Assembly: GCA_031425525.1 (NCBI GenBank)
Contig: JANPJM010000059.1
Span: 1 to 64,000 of the forward strand
Reading direction: 5' to 3'
Source of the DNA: JANNMJ01 sp031425525
GTDB lineage: Bacteria > Bacteroidota > Bacteroidia > Cytophagales > Hymenobacteraceae
DNA: 64,000 nt
Position numbers and translations under genes: made by a program. Positions 42,950 through 51,531 of the stretch are shown piece by piece. A model generated the notes under the pieces. The model did no database searches, had not been told where the DNA came from, and saw nothing but the letters and a program-made list of their open reading frames with translations. The first letter of the stretch is position 1; every line of letters begins with the position of its first letter.

Positions 42950-43577
42950 AGTGCCGCGCCAAATAATCCGAAACGCCTTCGCGGGTGGCGTTCATGGCTT
43001 CCTTGCCTTCTTCCCAATTGGCGGGGCACACCTCGCCGTACTTCTCGACGTGTTGCAGGGCATCGACCATGCGCAGGGCTTCGTCGATGTTGCGGCCGAG
43101 CGGTCCGTCGTTTACCAATTGGTGACGCACGATGCCATCGCGGTCGATGAGGAATAGGCCCCGGTAGGCTTCCGGGACGCCCACGAAAACGAGTTCATCG
43201 TTGTCGTTTAACTCAAAATCGCCACCCAGTACATCGTAGTTTTTGGCGATGGTCATCGCCGGGTCGGCCACCAGCGGGTAGGTTACGCCCTCGATGCCGC
43301 CTTTGTCGCGCGGGGTGTTGAGCCACGCAAAATGCGAGAAATGCGAATCCGTGGAAGCGCCTACCACCGCCACGCCGCGTTTCTCAAACTCGGCGAGTTT
43401 ATCCTGAAACGCGATGATTTCGGTGGGGCACACGAACGTGAAATCGCGCGGGTAGAAATACAGAATCACGTGCTGCTTGCCGAGGTAGCGGTCAAGCGAA
43501 AAATCTTCTTCAAATTCGCCATCAATGACGGCGGTCGCCTTGAACGACGGCGCTTTTTTACCAACGAGAACGGCCAT
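42948..43577 (-). CDS. 2-Cys peroxiredoxin (AhpC/Prx1 type)
   Basis: 209 residues from ATG 43577; the frame to 43631 adds residues without match and overlaps the likely leader. It reduces hydrogen peroxide and organic peroxides with thioredoxin or AhpF. Peroxidatic Cys lies in YPRDFTFVCPTE, resolving Cys in GEVCPANW near the C-terminus. DRDGIVRHQLVNDGPLGRN is typical of the Prx1 group. Cytoplasmic. A -7 element TACTTTTG lies 77 bases upstream. No ahpF is nearby. Confidence 0.95.
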   Translation of the reverse strand: MAVLVGKKAPSFKATAVIDGEFEEDFSLDRYLGKQHVILYFYPRDFTFVCPTEIIAFQDKLAEFEKRGVAVVGASTDSHFSHFAWLNTPRDKGGIEGVTYPLVADPAMTIAKNYDVLGGDFELNDNDELVFVGVPEAYRGLFLIDRDGIVRHQLVNDGPLGRNIDEALRMVDALQHVEKYGEVCPANWEEGKEAMNATREGVSDYLARH

Positions 43578-43653
43578 TATACTTGCGGGAAAAGTGGTTT
43601 TACAATCAATTGCCAGCGTACAACCGCTCAAACGGGCGGCAGGTTTGGCGGCA

Positions 43654-43661
43654 CAAAAGTA
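43654..43661 (-). promoter_or_regulatory. -7 element for the peroxiredoxin gene
   Basis: TACTTTTG on the minus strand, leader about 70 bases. No TTG at the standard distance. Confidence 0.4.
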
Positions 43662-43718
43662 GGGTTCAGCGCGCGCGGGCGTTGTTATGGCGGAAGTCGG
43701 TAGCCGATCTTGCGGGTT

Positions 43719-46676
43719 TCAAGTGGTACCGTGCGGTATTGTGCGGCGGCGGCGCCACCACCACCAACTGCCCGCGCCCACCAGCGCGAGGGCTACGGTT
43801 GCCACCAGCGCTCCGGGGCTGCTTGCCCACCACGGCGGCGGCGGTGCCAAGTCGAGGGGGCGTTCGTCGCCGGTGAGTACCAGGCCGGCCCAGTAGAAGG
43901 GGTCGGCGGCGGCGGCCGTGCGGGCCGAGTCGATAGCGGCGAGCTTGGCGCGGTGCAGCGCGATATTTTTAGCGTTATGGGTGCCCAAGAGGCGGTAAAA
44001 GCGTTCCAACTCGGTGGCGGTGGCGGCGTCATCGACGCGCCAGAGCGTGGCGATGGTGCTGCCGGCCCCGATGTACGTAAAGCCCCAACTCAGACTGGTG
44101 GCGCTTTCGCTGGGGCCATCGACGCGCCCGACGCCGGTTTGGCACGCACTGAGGACAACGAGGCGCGGGTGCAGCGACAGGCTGAAGAGGTCGGCCAGGG
44201 GCAACGGCCCGTCGGCGAGGGCGAGGGACGAAGCGGCGGGGTCGGCCAGATCGGCGGAGGCGTGCGTGGCGAGGTGCAGCACATCGGCGGTGGCGGCGCC
44301 GTGCCGCAGCGCCGTGCGCGAGGCCGCCGCGCCAGTGTAAAAATCGCCGTCTGTGGTGCCGGCCAGCCACGTCAGCAGCCGCCCCGAAAACGGCAGCCCG
44401 TGGGTCTGAGCGTCGTCGCTGAACGGTGCCAGCGCCAGAATGCGCGCGGGCGGCGCGGCACGGTTCGCGGAGCGGCTGCCGGTGCCGGCTTGTGCTCTGG
44501 CCCGCAGCGTGAGCGAATGCGCGTACGTAAAATTCCAGCGCCGCAGCGCGTAAGGTAAGCGGCGGTAATCGGGCTTCCGGGCCTCGGCGGCGGAGGGGGG
44601 GCGGGTGAGGAGGGCTTCAAACGGGAGGCGCCACAGCTCGCCATCAGGCGCCACCACTAACTGCCGAACGCCCGGCGCCAGTACCTGCGCCACGGGGGCC
44701 AGCACAAGCGCATACGCCCGCGCCGCCAGGGGCGCATACGCGGGGCTGCTGGGGTGCGCCAGTGCGGTCACGAGCGAGTCGATGAGCCCGCCGAAACCCG
44801 CCGGCAGCGGCAATCGCAGCAATTGTGTGCCGTGGCGTTGCACCACAAAGGCGTACAGCGTTTCGCGGTACAACCCATCGGACGACCCTTCTTCGTAGCT
44901 GGAGCGGCGCAGAAACTCGACGGCCGCCGTTTGGCCGTTGGCCGGTAGCGCGGCCTGTGCCGCCGCCAAAGGAAGCGCATACGACCCGTTGAAGGCGCGG
45001 GCGTACAGCGTGGGGTGCTTCCGTTGCAGCGCGCTGGTTATGGCGGCGAGCCGCGTGCGGGCGGCGCGGGCCGAGTCGGCAGCGCCAACAAATCCGCGCG
45101 CAGTCAGGAGCGCTGGGTACGCGCCGACGAGCATCCGCAGATCTTCCCAGCGGAGTAGTTCGGCAGTGGCACGCTGATACCGTTTCAGTAAACGTTCGTT
45201 GGTGCGCAGTCCGGCAGTAGCACGCTCGCCGCCGACGCGCGTCAGTAAGCGCCACGCTTTGGCGGTTTGGGTAATTCTAAAGGCGAGCGCCAGGTCGGCG
45301 GGTCGGCCGCCGCCGTTATGGTACCGCGCCTCGGCGGCTTCCACGCCCAAGGCATAGTTGTCGGCGATGGTAGCGGGGGTAAAAGCGTCACCGCGCGACT
45401 CGGTAGCGTACCCGCGGCGGGCCTGCTCGCGGCGTAACGCCAATACATCGGCCAGTTGCGTGGCGTGGACGAAAAATTGGTTGAGGTCGTGCGGGGCGTG
45501 GGTTTGTGCGTACCGATCTCGATAGGCGGCGGCTTGCTGTTCGAGTAAGTAACAGACATCCGGCCCCATCGAGTTGAAAGACGTGACGCGCGTAACGGAA
45601 TCGGCCGGCGAAGCGGACTCGCCGGCGGCGGCCTTGAGACGGGCCACGGCCTGTTCATAGATGGGCAATGCCGCCGCCGAACCATATATGCCGCCTGCTA
45701 ACTCGCCGCGTAGGCAGGCTATAGTCGTATGCTGGGCGGGGGTGCGCGCTAAATCGGCAGCGTTCGCGAAGTCTGCATCGGCGCGGCGGGCAATGCGTTC
45801 GTCGTCGTCGTCGAGGGCCTGATCGGCCCAGTGCAGCCCCTGTGTCCACCAAAAAGTCATTTGCTGGGCGGCATCTACATGCGGATAGTGCAGGTAACGA
45901 CTGGCACTGTCGAGGAAGGCGGCAGCGGCGGCATTGTCGGAAGCAAACCGTAGGCGCCCGACCCTGACGGCCGCCGTCGAGGTTTCGGCGCGGTCGTGCA
46001 GGGCGGCGGCCAGCAACACCAGCACCGGTAGCGGCGTGAGTACCGGGAACATCAACCGCGCGCGCAGCCCCGTTGGCCCGTGCCCAATGGTGCGCGTAGC
46101 GAGTAGCGCCCGCGCGCGCTCGGCGTACTGAATGGCCGAATCGAATTGCAACGTGGCTTTGTGGGCGGCAGCGATGCCGAGCCAAGCGTCGGCGCGCAGG
46201 TGGTGGCCCGGCGGGGTAAGCTGCGCGAGCAAGTGGTCGGCCCGGCGGGCGTCGCCGAGAGCTACGTCGGCGTGCATCGCCGACTGCTCCAACTCGCCGT
46301 GGGCCAGTAACCACGCAATTTCAGCCCACGTGGCGCGGTTGCCGAAGCGCGGGCGGGCGGGGAGTTCGGCGGCGGCGGCGGCCGTGCCGCCCAGTTGGGC
46401 CAGCAGCCGCGCCCGCGCCAGCTGCGCACTCCAGCGGAGCGAGCCGGGCGGCGCCACGCCCCTCGCCAAGGGGTCGAGGGTACGGTACGCCTCCACCAAC
46501 TGCCCGGTGGCCATCAGCGCGACGGCGGTTTCGGCCCTGATACTGTCGGCTTGTTGCGCGGGTGGTGGCGCCCACGCGCGGGCCGGAGCCGTGGTTGTCA
46601 GCAGCCCCAGTACCAGGCAGGCCACCGGTAGTCTCTGCCCGGCAACGGCCCGGCAGCAGGTAATGAGCGCACGCAC
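43719..46676 (-). CDS. TPR-CHAT caspase-like protein with C-terminal membrane anchor
   Basis: About 985 residues from GTG 46676. The open frame extends to 46961 but would overlap the crotonase gene, and a signal peptide (VACLVLGLLTTTAPARA) begins just after the GTG. Residues ~40-560 are TPR-like helical pairs. Residues ~640-930 are a CHAT peptidase domain: LHLATHASADLADP with the catalytic His and VVLSACQTGVG with the catalytic Cys, then SLSWGFTYIGAGSTIATLW. A transmembrane helix and a Trp/Arg-rich tail end the protein, placing the CHAT domain in the periplasm if the signal peptide is used. Standalone TPR-CHAT proteins are common in Bacteroidota with unknown substrates. No gasdermin or CRISPR genes are present. 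Confidence 0.85.
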   Translation of the reverse strand: MRALITCCRAVAGQRLPVACLVLGLLTTTAPARAWAPPPAQQADSIRAETAVALMATGQLVEAYRTLDPLARGVAPPGSLRWSAQLARARLLAQLGGTAAAAAELPARPRFGNRATWAEIAWLLAHGELEQSAMHADVALGDARRADHLLAQLTPPGHHLRADAWLGIAAAHKATLQFDSAIQYAERARALLATRTIGHGPTGLRARLMFPVLTPLPVLVLLAAALHDRAETSTAAVRVGRLRFASDNAAAAAFLDSASRYLHYPHVDAAQQMTFWWTQGLHWADQALDDDDERIARRADADFANAADLARTPAQHTTIACLRGELAGGIYGSAAALPIYEQAVARLKAAAGESASPADSVTRVTSFNSMGPDVCYLLEQQAAAYRDRYAQTHAPHDLNQFFVHATQLADVLALRREQARRGYATESRGDAFTPATIADNYALGVEAAEARYHNGGGRPADLALAFRITQTAKAWRLLTRVGGERATAGLRTNERLLKRYQRATAELLRWEDLRMLVGAYPALLTARGFVGAADSARAARTRLAAITSALQRKHPTLYARAFNGSYALPLAAAQAALPANGQTAAVEFLRRSSYEEGSSDGLYRETLYAFVVQRHGTQLLRLPLPAGFGGLIDSLVTALAHPSSPAYAPLAARAYALVLAPVAQVLAPGVRQLVVAPDGELWRLPFEALLTRPPSAAEARKPDYRRLPYALRRWNFTYAHSLTLRARAQAGTGSRSANRAAPPARILALAPFSDDAQTHGLPFSGRLLTWLAGTTDGDFYTGAAASRTALRHGAATADVLHLATHASADLADPAASSLALADGPLPLADLFSLSLHPRLVVLSACQTGVGRVDGPSESATSLSWGFTYIGAGSTIATLWRVDDAATATELERFYRLLGTHNAKNIALHRAKLAAIDSARTAAAADPFYWAGLVLTGDERPLDLAPPPPWWASSPGALVATVALALVGAGSWWWWRRRRTIPHGTT

Positions 46677-46689
46677 GACGCGAGGCAGC

Positions 46690-47463
46690 TTAGCGGCCCG
46701 TGAACGTCGGGCGGCGCTTCTCCACAAAAGCCGCCATTCCTTCGGCGCGGTCTTCGGAGGCGAAGGTGAGGTAGAAGTTCTTTCGCTCGAAATGGAGCCC
46801 TTCTTCCAAGTGGGCTTCGTGGGCACGCAATACGCTTTCCTTCGCCAGGCGCACGGCAATCGGCGATTGCTCGGCGATGGCCGCCGCGAGCTTGAAGGCT
46901 TCTTCGCGGTAGGTTTCCACCGGCACCACGCGATTGACGAGGCCGCGCCGCAGGGCTTCATCGGCGCCCAGAAACGCGCCCGTGAGTACCAACTCCATCG
47001 CGCGGGCTTTGCCGAGGGCGCGGGTCAGGCGCTGGGTGCCGCCGGCGCCGGGCATCGTGCCGATCTTGATTTCGGGCTGCCCAAACTGCGCCGTCTCACT
47101 CGCCACGATCATATCGCAGAGCATCGCCAGCTCGCAGCCGCCGCCGAGGGCAAACCCCGAAACGGCGGCAATCAGCGGCTTCGGAAATTTCTTGATGCCA
47201 TCCCAGATGCTGAACTGGTCGATCTTGATCATATCGATGGCCGTGCGCCCGAGCATCTGCTTGATGTCGGCGCCGGCGGCGAAGGCGCGGTCGGAGCCGG
47301 TGAGTACCACGGCGCGGGTCTCGTCGTCGGCGGCAAGGTCGCGCAGGGCGTCGCGCAACTCCGTCATCAGTTGCAGATTCAGCGCGTTTAACTCGGCGGG
47401 GCGGTTGAGTTCGATGAGCGCGACGTGCGGGCGGGCGGCGGGGGAGACGCGGATGAAGTCCAT
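46690..47463 (-). CDS. Enoyl-CoA hydratase/isomerase (crotonase family)
   Basis: 257 residues from ATG 47463. It hydrates trans-2-enoyl-CoA in fatty-acid breakdown or a related pathway. Oxyanion-hole segments: FAAGADIKQM and SGFALGGGCELAMLCD. Catalytic Glu positions fall in GGGCELA and FGQPEIKIGTMPGAGGTQRL, so a true hydratase is likely. The alternative ATG at 47499 overlaps the -7 element TACCTTTG (47497-47504) and is rejected. The CHAT gene starts 13 bases after its stop, suggesting cotranscription although no functional link is obvious. Confidence 0.93.
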   Translation of the reverse strand: MDFIRVSPAARPHVALIELNRPAELNALNLQLMTELRDALRDLAADDETRAVVLTGSDRAFAAGADIKQMLGRTAIDMIKIDQFSIWDGIKKFPKPLIAAVSGFALGGGCELAMLCDMIVASETAQFGQPEIKIGTMPGAGGTQRLTRALGKARAMELVLTGAFLGADEALRRGLVNRVVPVETYREEAFKLAAAIAEQSPIAVRLAKESVLRAHEAHLEEGLHFERKNFYLTFASEDRAEGMAAFVEKRRPTFTGR

Positions 47464-47496
47464 CGATGGGAATGGCGGGAAGGGTGGAGGGATGCG

Positions 47497-47504
47497 CAAA
47501 GGTA
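47497..47504 (-). promoter_or_regulatory. -7 element for the crotonase gene
   Basis: TACCTTTG on the minus strand; leader about 27 bases to ATG 47463. Confidence 0.45.
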
Positions 47505-47517
47505 GCCGCCGCAGGTG

Positions 47518-47585
47518 GGGGAGAGTTTCGAGGTTTAAGTTTCGAGTGATGGGCTGATTCGAAACTCAAAACTTGAAACTCATAA
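47518..47585. repeat. Two heptamer arrays in inverted orientation
   Basis: 47521-47548 reads GAGTTTC-type units and 47556-47585 reads CGAAACTC/AACTTGA-type units. The two can pair into an imperfect hairpin. Each array has its A-rich strand pointing outward, left toward the crotonase gene and right toward 47967. Confidence 0.7.
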
Positions 47586-47966
47586 CGCAAGAGAACGCCT
47601 GCAAAATAGGCGGCTGTTCGGCGTAGCTCGGTTTGCTTGCAAAGCGGGTGTGTGGCCTTCTCGAACGCGGTTGGCAAGCAGATCACGCTGCATTTTAACT
47701 GGCGGAGCCAAAATGCGACGACTACTAACGCTTTTGCGACGTGCGTGCAAGAGGTTTGGTGCGGGGAGTTCGGTGCTTTGCAACAGTCGAAGCAGCCGGT
47801 TTTTGGCCCCTGGCTGCCGCTCGCCGAAACGGGTATTTCGTCCCCCTTTTTCCTCACCCAATTATGCGTCACCCATCCGGGTGACGCACGCATATGTGGT
47901 AGCGGCCCGTGCGGTGGTCGGCAACCTTTGACCCAATCCTCCACCAAAAAAAAACCATTCACGCCG
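47586..47966. promoter_or_regulatory. Intergenic leader of the 47967 gene
   Basis: A perfect 10-bp hairpin TGCGTCACCC/GGGTGACGCA lies at 47865-47888, and an A9 tract at 47946-47954, 12 bases before the ATG. No small gene is supported. Confidence 0.45.
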
Positions 47967-48494
47967 ATGTCGCGCCTCACCTGCCTCCGTTTTTTCTTGC
48001 CTGCTGCGGCCTTTGCCGCCCTCAGCGCCAACGCCCAGCCCGCCCGCCCGGCGCTTGCTGCTCCCCAAACAGAACGCCGCGCCGATGGCTCTCCGGAGCT
48101 CATTCGCTACGAGCGCGCCGCTGCGCCGGCCGCCGCTGATGCCCCGGCCGCCCTGCGCGCCGCCTACGGCTTGGGCCAGCAAAGCGAGTTACGCCCACGC
48201 GGTGCCGCCGAAACCGATGCCCTCGGCTACTCGCACCAGAAGTACCAGCAGTACTACCAAGGGGTGCCGGTTGAGTTCACGGCCACGGTGGCGCACAGCC
48301 GTGGTGGGGCCGTCGAGTTCGTAACGGGCGAGACCCGCGCCATCGCCGATGGGGCGCTGCGGGTGGCAAATCTGCCCTTGACCATCGCCGACGCTACGGC
48401 TACGCTACACCTCACTACGCTCGCCCCCGGCCTCTACTCGGTGCGGGTGCGCGGCGCCGAAGGCGCCGCTACCGCCCGCTTCGTGAAGGAATAG
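47967..48494 (+). pseudogene. Metallopeptidase propeptide (FTP) fused directly to the end of a T9SS sorting domain
   Basis: 175 residues from ATG 47967. Signal peptide (ends SANAQ), then a short stretch matching the FTP propeptide of thermolysin/fungalysin-type enzymes (ELRPRGAAETDALGYSHQKYQQ and YYQGVPVEFTATVAHSR). It goes straight into the last strands of a type A T9SS domain (LHLTTLAPGLYSVRVRG, ending TARFVKE). The whole metallopeptidase catalytic domain (HExxH and ligands) and the first half of the sorting domain are missing. The frame is open and the leader and terminator look intact, so a small secreted product is still possible; origin by internal deletion is inferred. Confidence 0.65.
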
Positions 48495-48525
48495 CGGTTC
48501 GCCCAACCAAATTTCTCTTTCCACT

Positions 48526-48565
48526 GAAAACGCCCCGCCGACAAGCTAGTCAGCGGGGCGTTTTC
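48526..48565. terminator. Bidirectional terminator
   Basis: 13-bp perfect stem (arms 48526-48538 and 48553-48565) with A and T runs at its ends, so it can act in both directions. It lies between the 47967 gene and the convergent lysC gene. Confidence 0.85.
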
Positions 48566-48615
48566 AGCTATCGCATCCGCCAAGCTCCGCACCGATAAGC
48601 CCAAACAAGCATCTA

Positions 48616-48657
48616 GAAAAGAGCAACAAGCAACCAGCAACAAGCAACAAGCAACTA
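48616..48657. repeat. CAACAAG heptamer array next to the lysC stop
   Basis: About five 7-bp units (CAACAAG with one CAACCAG and a final CAACTA) end a few bases before the stop codon complement at 48663. Confidence 0.8.
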
Positions 48658-48662
48658 AACCC

Positions 48663-49949
48663 TCACTTCACCAGCACCTGAAACGTCTGCCGCGTACGCT
48701 GCTCCAACACCACCTCCCGTCCGGCGGTCACGCGTTCGCGGCTCGCGGCGTCGGAGTTGCGGACGGTGTAGAGCGTGAGGCCGTCGGCGTTGTGGCGGAT
48801 GGTGAACCGGGAGGCCAGTTTTTCGCGGAGGCGGCGCAAACGAAGCGCATCGAAATCGGCGACGAGCGAAAACGAGAGCGCCGAGTTCTGCATCAGGTTG
48901 GCGTGGAGGCGGACGGCGGCGAGGGCGGCGAAAATCTCGTCGAGGTGCGCTTCGGAGATAAACGTGAAATCGCGCGTCTCGAAGGAAATCAGCGTTTGGT
49001 TGGTCTTCTGAATGAAAGCCGGCGCAAGGCGCGGGTGCTGACAGTCGTGGATGAGCGTGCCCGGCGCGTCGGGGTTCACGAACGAGCGCACGCGCAGCGG
49101 AATCCGGCGGGCGGCGAGCGGCTGAATGGTCTTCGGGTGGATGACGGACGCGCCGTAGTACGCCATTTCGATGGTTTCCTGATAGCTGATTTCGGGGTAC
49201 AGCACCGTGTCGGGGAACACCTTTGGGTCGGCGTTGAGGAGGCCGGGCACGTCTTTCCAGATCGTCATGCCCGTGGCCGAAAGGCAGTAGGCGAAGATGG
49301 CGGCCGAATAATCCGACCCTTCGCGCCCCAGCGTGGTGGTGCGGCCGTCGGGCGTGGCACCCAGAAATCCCTGCGTCACGACGAGCTGCCCGGCCGTCAG
49401 CAGCGGGCCGGTAGCGGTCTGGATGGCGTGTTCGGTGAGCGCCCAATCGACGCGCCCCTCGCGCCAGGTACGGTCGGTGCGGATGAGCGGACGCGCGTCG
49501 AGCCAGTGCGCCGGCAGCCCGGCTTCGCGCAGGGCGTGGGCGAGGAGGGAGGACGCCGCCACCTCGCCGGCGCTCACGATCTGGTCGTACTGCTCGTCGA
49601 AATCGGCCGCCGGGTCGGTCGTCTCCAGCCGCCGCCCCACGCCCTCGAACAGGTGCGTGAGCGCCGCGTGCGCGGGGTGCGCGGGGTCGGGCAGCAGGTC
49701 GTGGGCGATCTCCAGGTGCGCCAGTCGTACCTGCCCCAGCACGTCGAGGGCCGCGCTGATGGCCCCGCCGTACGCGTGCCGAAAAGCCTCTTCGAGGGCA
49801 TTGGTGGTTTTGCCGATGGCCGATACCACGAGCAGCAGCCCGCTGCCGCCCGCCCCTTCAGCGGGTAAGTACGGCCGTACGATGGCCGTCAGGTTGCGGA
49901 TGGCAGCCGCGTCGCGCACGCTGGCGCCGCCAAATTTGAAGACAAGCAT
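48663..49949 (-). CDS. lysC: Aspartate kinase (monofunctional)
   Basis: 428 residues. It phosphorylates aspartate, the first step to lysine, threonine and methionine. The kinase domain starts with the signature VFKFGGASV and includes GFLGATPDGRTTTLGREGSDYSA and DVPGLLNADPKVFPD. C-terminal ACT domains (~300-428; TLISFETRDFTFISEAHLDEI) sense end products. No homoserine dehydrogenase part, so monofunctional. The start ATG is preceded by a heptamer array of AATTACG units. Confidence 0.93.
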   Translation of the reverse strand: MLVFKFGGASVRDAAAIRNLTAIVRPYLPAEGAGGSGLLLVVSAIGKTTNALEEAFRHAYGGAISAALDVLGQVRLAHLEIAHDLLPDPAHPAHAALTHLFEGVGRRLETTDPAADFDEQYDQIVSAGEVAASSLLAHALREAGLPAHWLDARPLIRTDRTWREGRVDWALTEHAIQTATGPLLTAGQLVVTQGFLGATPDGRTTTLGREGSDYSAAIFAYCLSATGMTIWKDVPGLLNADPKVFPDTVLYPEISYQETIEMAYYGASVIHPKTIQPLAARRIPLRVRSFVNPDAPGTLIHDCQHPRLAPAFIQKTNQTLISFETRDFTFISEAHLDEIFAALAAVRLHANLMQNSALSFSLVADFDALRLRRLREKLASRFTIRHNADGLTLYTVRNSDAASRERVTAGREVVLEQRTRQTFQVLVK

Positions 49950-49958
49950 TTTGGGGTG

Positions 49959-49987
49959 AATTACGAATTACGAATTACGAATTACGG
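49959..49987. repeat. Four AATTACG heptamers upstream of the lysC start
   Basis: Four exact 7-bp units, nine bases before the lysC ATG on the minus strand. Confidence 0.85.
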
Positions 49988-50008
49988 CACGAGGCGCCGC
50001 GCGGCGTC

Positions 50009-50302
50009 CGGACAAGCTGTTCCGCGCCAACGGCAGACCATTTCTGGTACCGGACAAGCCGTTCCGCGCCGACGGCAGACCTCTTCCGGTACCGGACAAG
50101 CGGTTCCGCGTCAACGGCAGACCTCGTCCGGTACCGGACAAGCGGTTCCGCGCCAACGGCAGACATCGTCCGGTACCGGACAAGCTGTTCCGTGACGACG
50201 GCAGACCCTTTCCGGTACCGGACAAGCAGCAGAATGCGCATTCCAGACCATTTCCGGTACCGGAAGAGCAGCGGAACGTGCCTGCCAGACCAGTTCCACT
50301 TG
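50009..50302. repeat. 42-bp minisatellite, seven copies
   Basis: Units begin at 50009, 50051, 50093, 50135, 50177, 50219 and 50261. Each opens CGGACAAGC and ends TCCGGTAC, so unit junctions form the palindrome CCGGTACCGG. The last two copies are diverged. A unit of 14 codons keeps several frames open on both strands, producing repetitive open frames that I do not treat as genes. Confidence 0.9.
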
Positions 50303-50330
50303 CCACCCCCAACCCCCGGCCGTACTTTTG
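50300..50330 (+). promoter_or_regulatory. Bacteroidota-type promoter for fbp
   Basis: TTG at 50300-50302, 20 bases, TACTTTTG at 50323-50330. The -33 element touches the last minisatellite copy. Leader about 75 bases. Confidence 0.65.
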
Positions 50331-50375
50331 GGCAAGTAACGAAGCCGAGCCGGTACACCTACTACTCGCTGTCCC

Positions 50376-50410
50376 AACTCGAAACTCCCAACTCGAAACT
50401 CAAAACTCCC
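50376..50410 (+). repeat. Five 7-bp repeats directly before the fbp start
   Basis: Units AACTCGA, AACTCCC, AACTCGA, AACTCAA, AACTCCC, ending two bases before ATG 50413. The last three units are the same as those before the VWA gene at 25203. Confidence 0.88.
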
Positions 50411-50412
50411 CC

Positions 50413-51432
50413 ATGGATCACTCCAAGCTCGCGCTGCCCGTCGGCACCACCCTCGACCGCTTCATTATGCGGAAACAGGAAGATTTTCCCTACGCCACCG
50501 GCGAGCTGTCGCAGCTCCTGCGCGACATTGCCCTCGCGACCAAGATCGTGAACCGCGAAATCAACCGCTCCGGCCTCATCGACCTCACCGGCGCCATGGG
50601 CTCGCAAAACGTGCAGGGCGAAGAGCAGCAGCGCCTCGATGTGGTGGCGAACATCCGTTTCATCCGCGCGTTGCGCAACGGCGGCGAGGTGTGTACCATC
50701 ATCTCCGAGGAAGAAGAGGATATGATTCAGACCGGCAACCCGATGGGCAAGTACATCGTGGCGATGGACCCGCTGGACGGCTCGTCGAACATCGACGTGA
50801 ACGTAAGTATCGGAACGATTTTCTCCGTCTACCGCCGCACGTCGCCTTCCGGCTCCGAAGGCACCCTCGCCGATTGCCTCCAAAACGGCGCCCATCAGGT
50901 GGCCGCCGGGTACGTGATTTACGGCTCCAGCACGATGCTCGTGTACACCACCGGCGCGGGCGTCAACGGCTTCACCTACGAAAGCTCGCTGGGCGAATTC
51001 TTCCTCAGCCACCCCAATATCACCACCCCCCAAGACGGCGCTATCTATTCCTGCAACGAGGGCAACGTGCTGGAATACCCCGCCGGTATCCGCTCCTACA
51101 TTCAGTATTGCAAGGAGAAAAAGTACTCGGCGCGCTACATCGGCTCGCTCGTGGCCGATTTCCACCGAAACCTGCTCAAAGGCGGCATTTATCTCTACCC
51201 CAGCACCGCCAAAAGCCCTCAAGGCAAACTGCGCCTCCTCTACGAGTGCAACGCCCTGGCCTTCATCGTGGAACAAGCCGGCGGGCGCGCCACCAACGGC
51301 ACCAAGCGCATCATGGACCTGGAGCCCACCGCCCTCCACCAGCGCTGCCCCCTCGTGATCGGCTCGCGCCAGATGGTCGATAAAGTAGAGGAGTTTCTGT
51401 TGAAGGAACCCGCGCTGCAAGCCGCCAGCTAA
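50413..51432 (+). CDS. fbp: Class 1 fructose-1,6-bisphosphatase
   Basis: 339 residues. It removes the 1-phosphate of fructose 1,6-bisphosphate in gluconeogenesis. Metal-site motifs ISEEEED and DPLDGSSNIDVNVSIGTIF are complete. The C-terminal YECNALAFIVEQAGGRA and GTKRIMDLEP are typical of class 1 enzymes. ATG 50413 follows the heptamer array by two bases and the frame upstream of it has no family match. It is divergent from lysC, with the minisatellite between the two promoters. Confidence 0.96.
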   Translation: MDHSKLALPVGTTLDRFIMRKQEDFPYATGELSQLLRDIALATKIVNREINRSGLIDLTGAMGSQNVQGEEQQRLDVVANIRFIRALRNGGEVCTIISEEEEDMIQTGNPMGKYIVAMDPLDGSSNIDVNVSIGTIFSVYRRTSPSGSEGTLADCLQNGAHQVAAGYVIYGSSTMLVYTTGAGVNGFTYESSLGEFFLSHPNITTPQDGAIYSCNEGNVLEYPAGIRSYIQYCKEKKYSARYIGSLVADFHRNLLKGGIYLYPSTAKSPQGKLRLLYECNALAFIVEQAGGRATNGTKRIMDLEPTALHQRCPLVIGSRQMVDKVEEFLLKEPALQAAS

Positions 51433-51531
51433 CCCCCAAAATTGCCCGTAAGAGGCGGAGCCCCAGCCGGGCGCGGTTTTCGTCGGTTCAGCAGCGTCCC
51501 CACTCCAGCCACTCAAGCCTCACCTTTCCTG

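Noticed and set aside
43719..46676. CHAT gene as a CRISPR-caspase or gasdermin system
   Set aside because: No Cas, gasdermin or other partner gene in the neighbourhood.
48792..49868. 358-residue open frame on the plus strand
   Set aside because: Antisense to aspartate kinase.
49956..50195. Repetitive open frame of 14-residue units
   Set aside because: It is only the translation of the 42-bp minisatellite; repetitive frames are open on both strands.
50009..50302. CRISPR array
   Set aside because: The 42-bp units are contiguous with no unique spacers between them.
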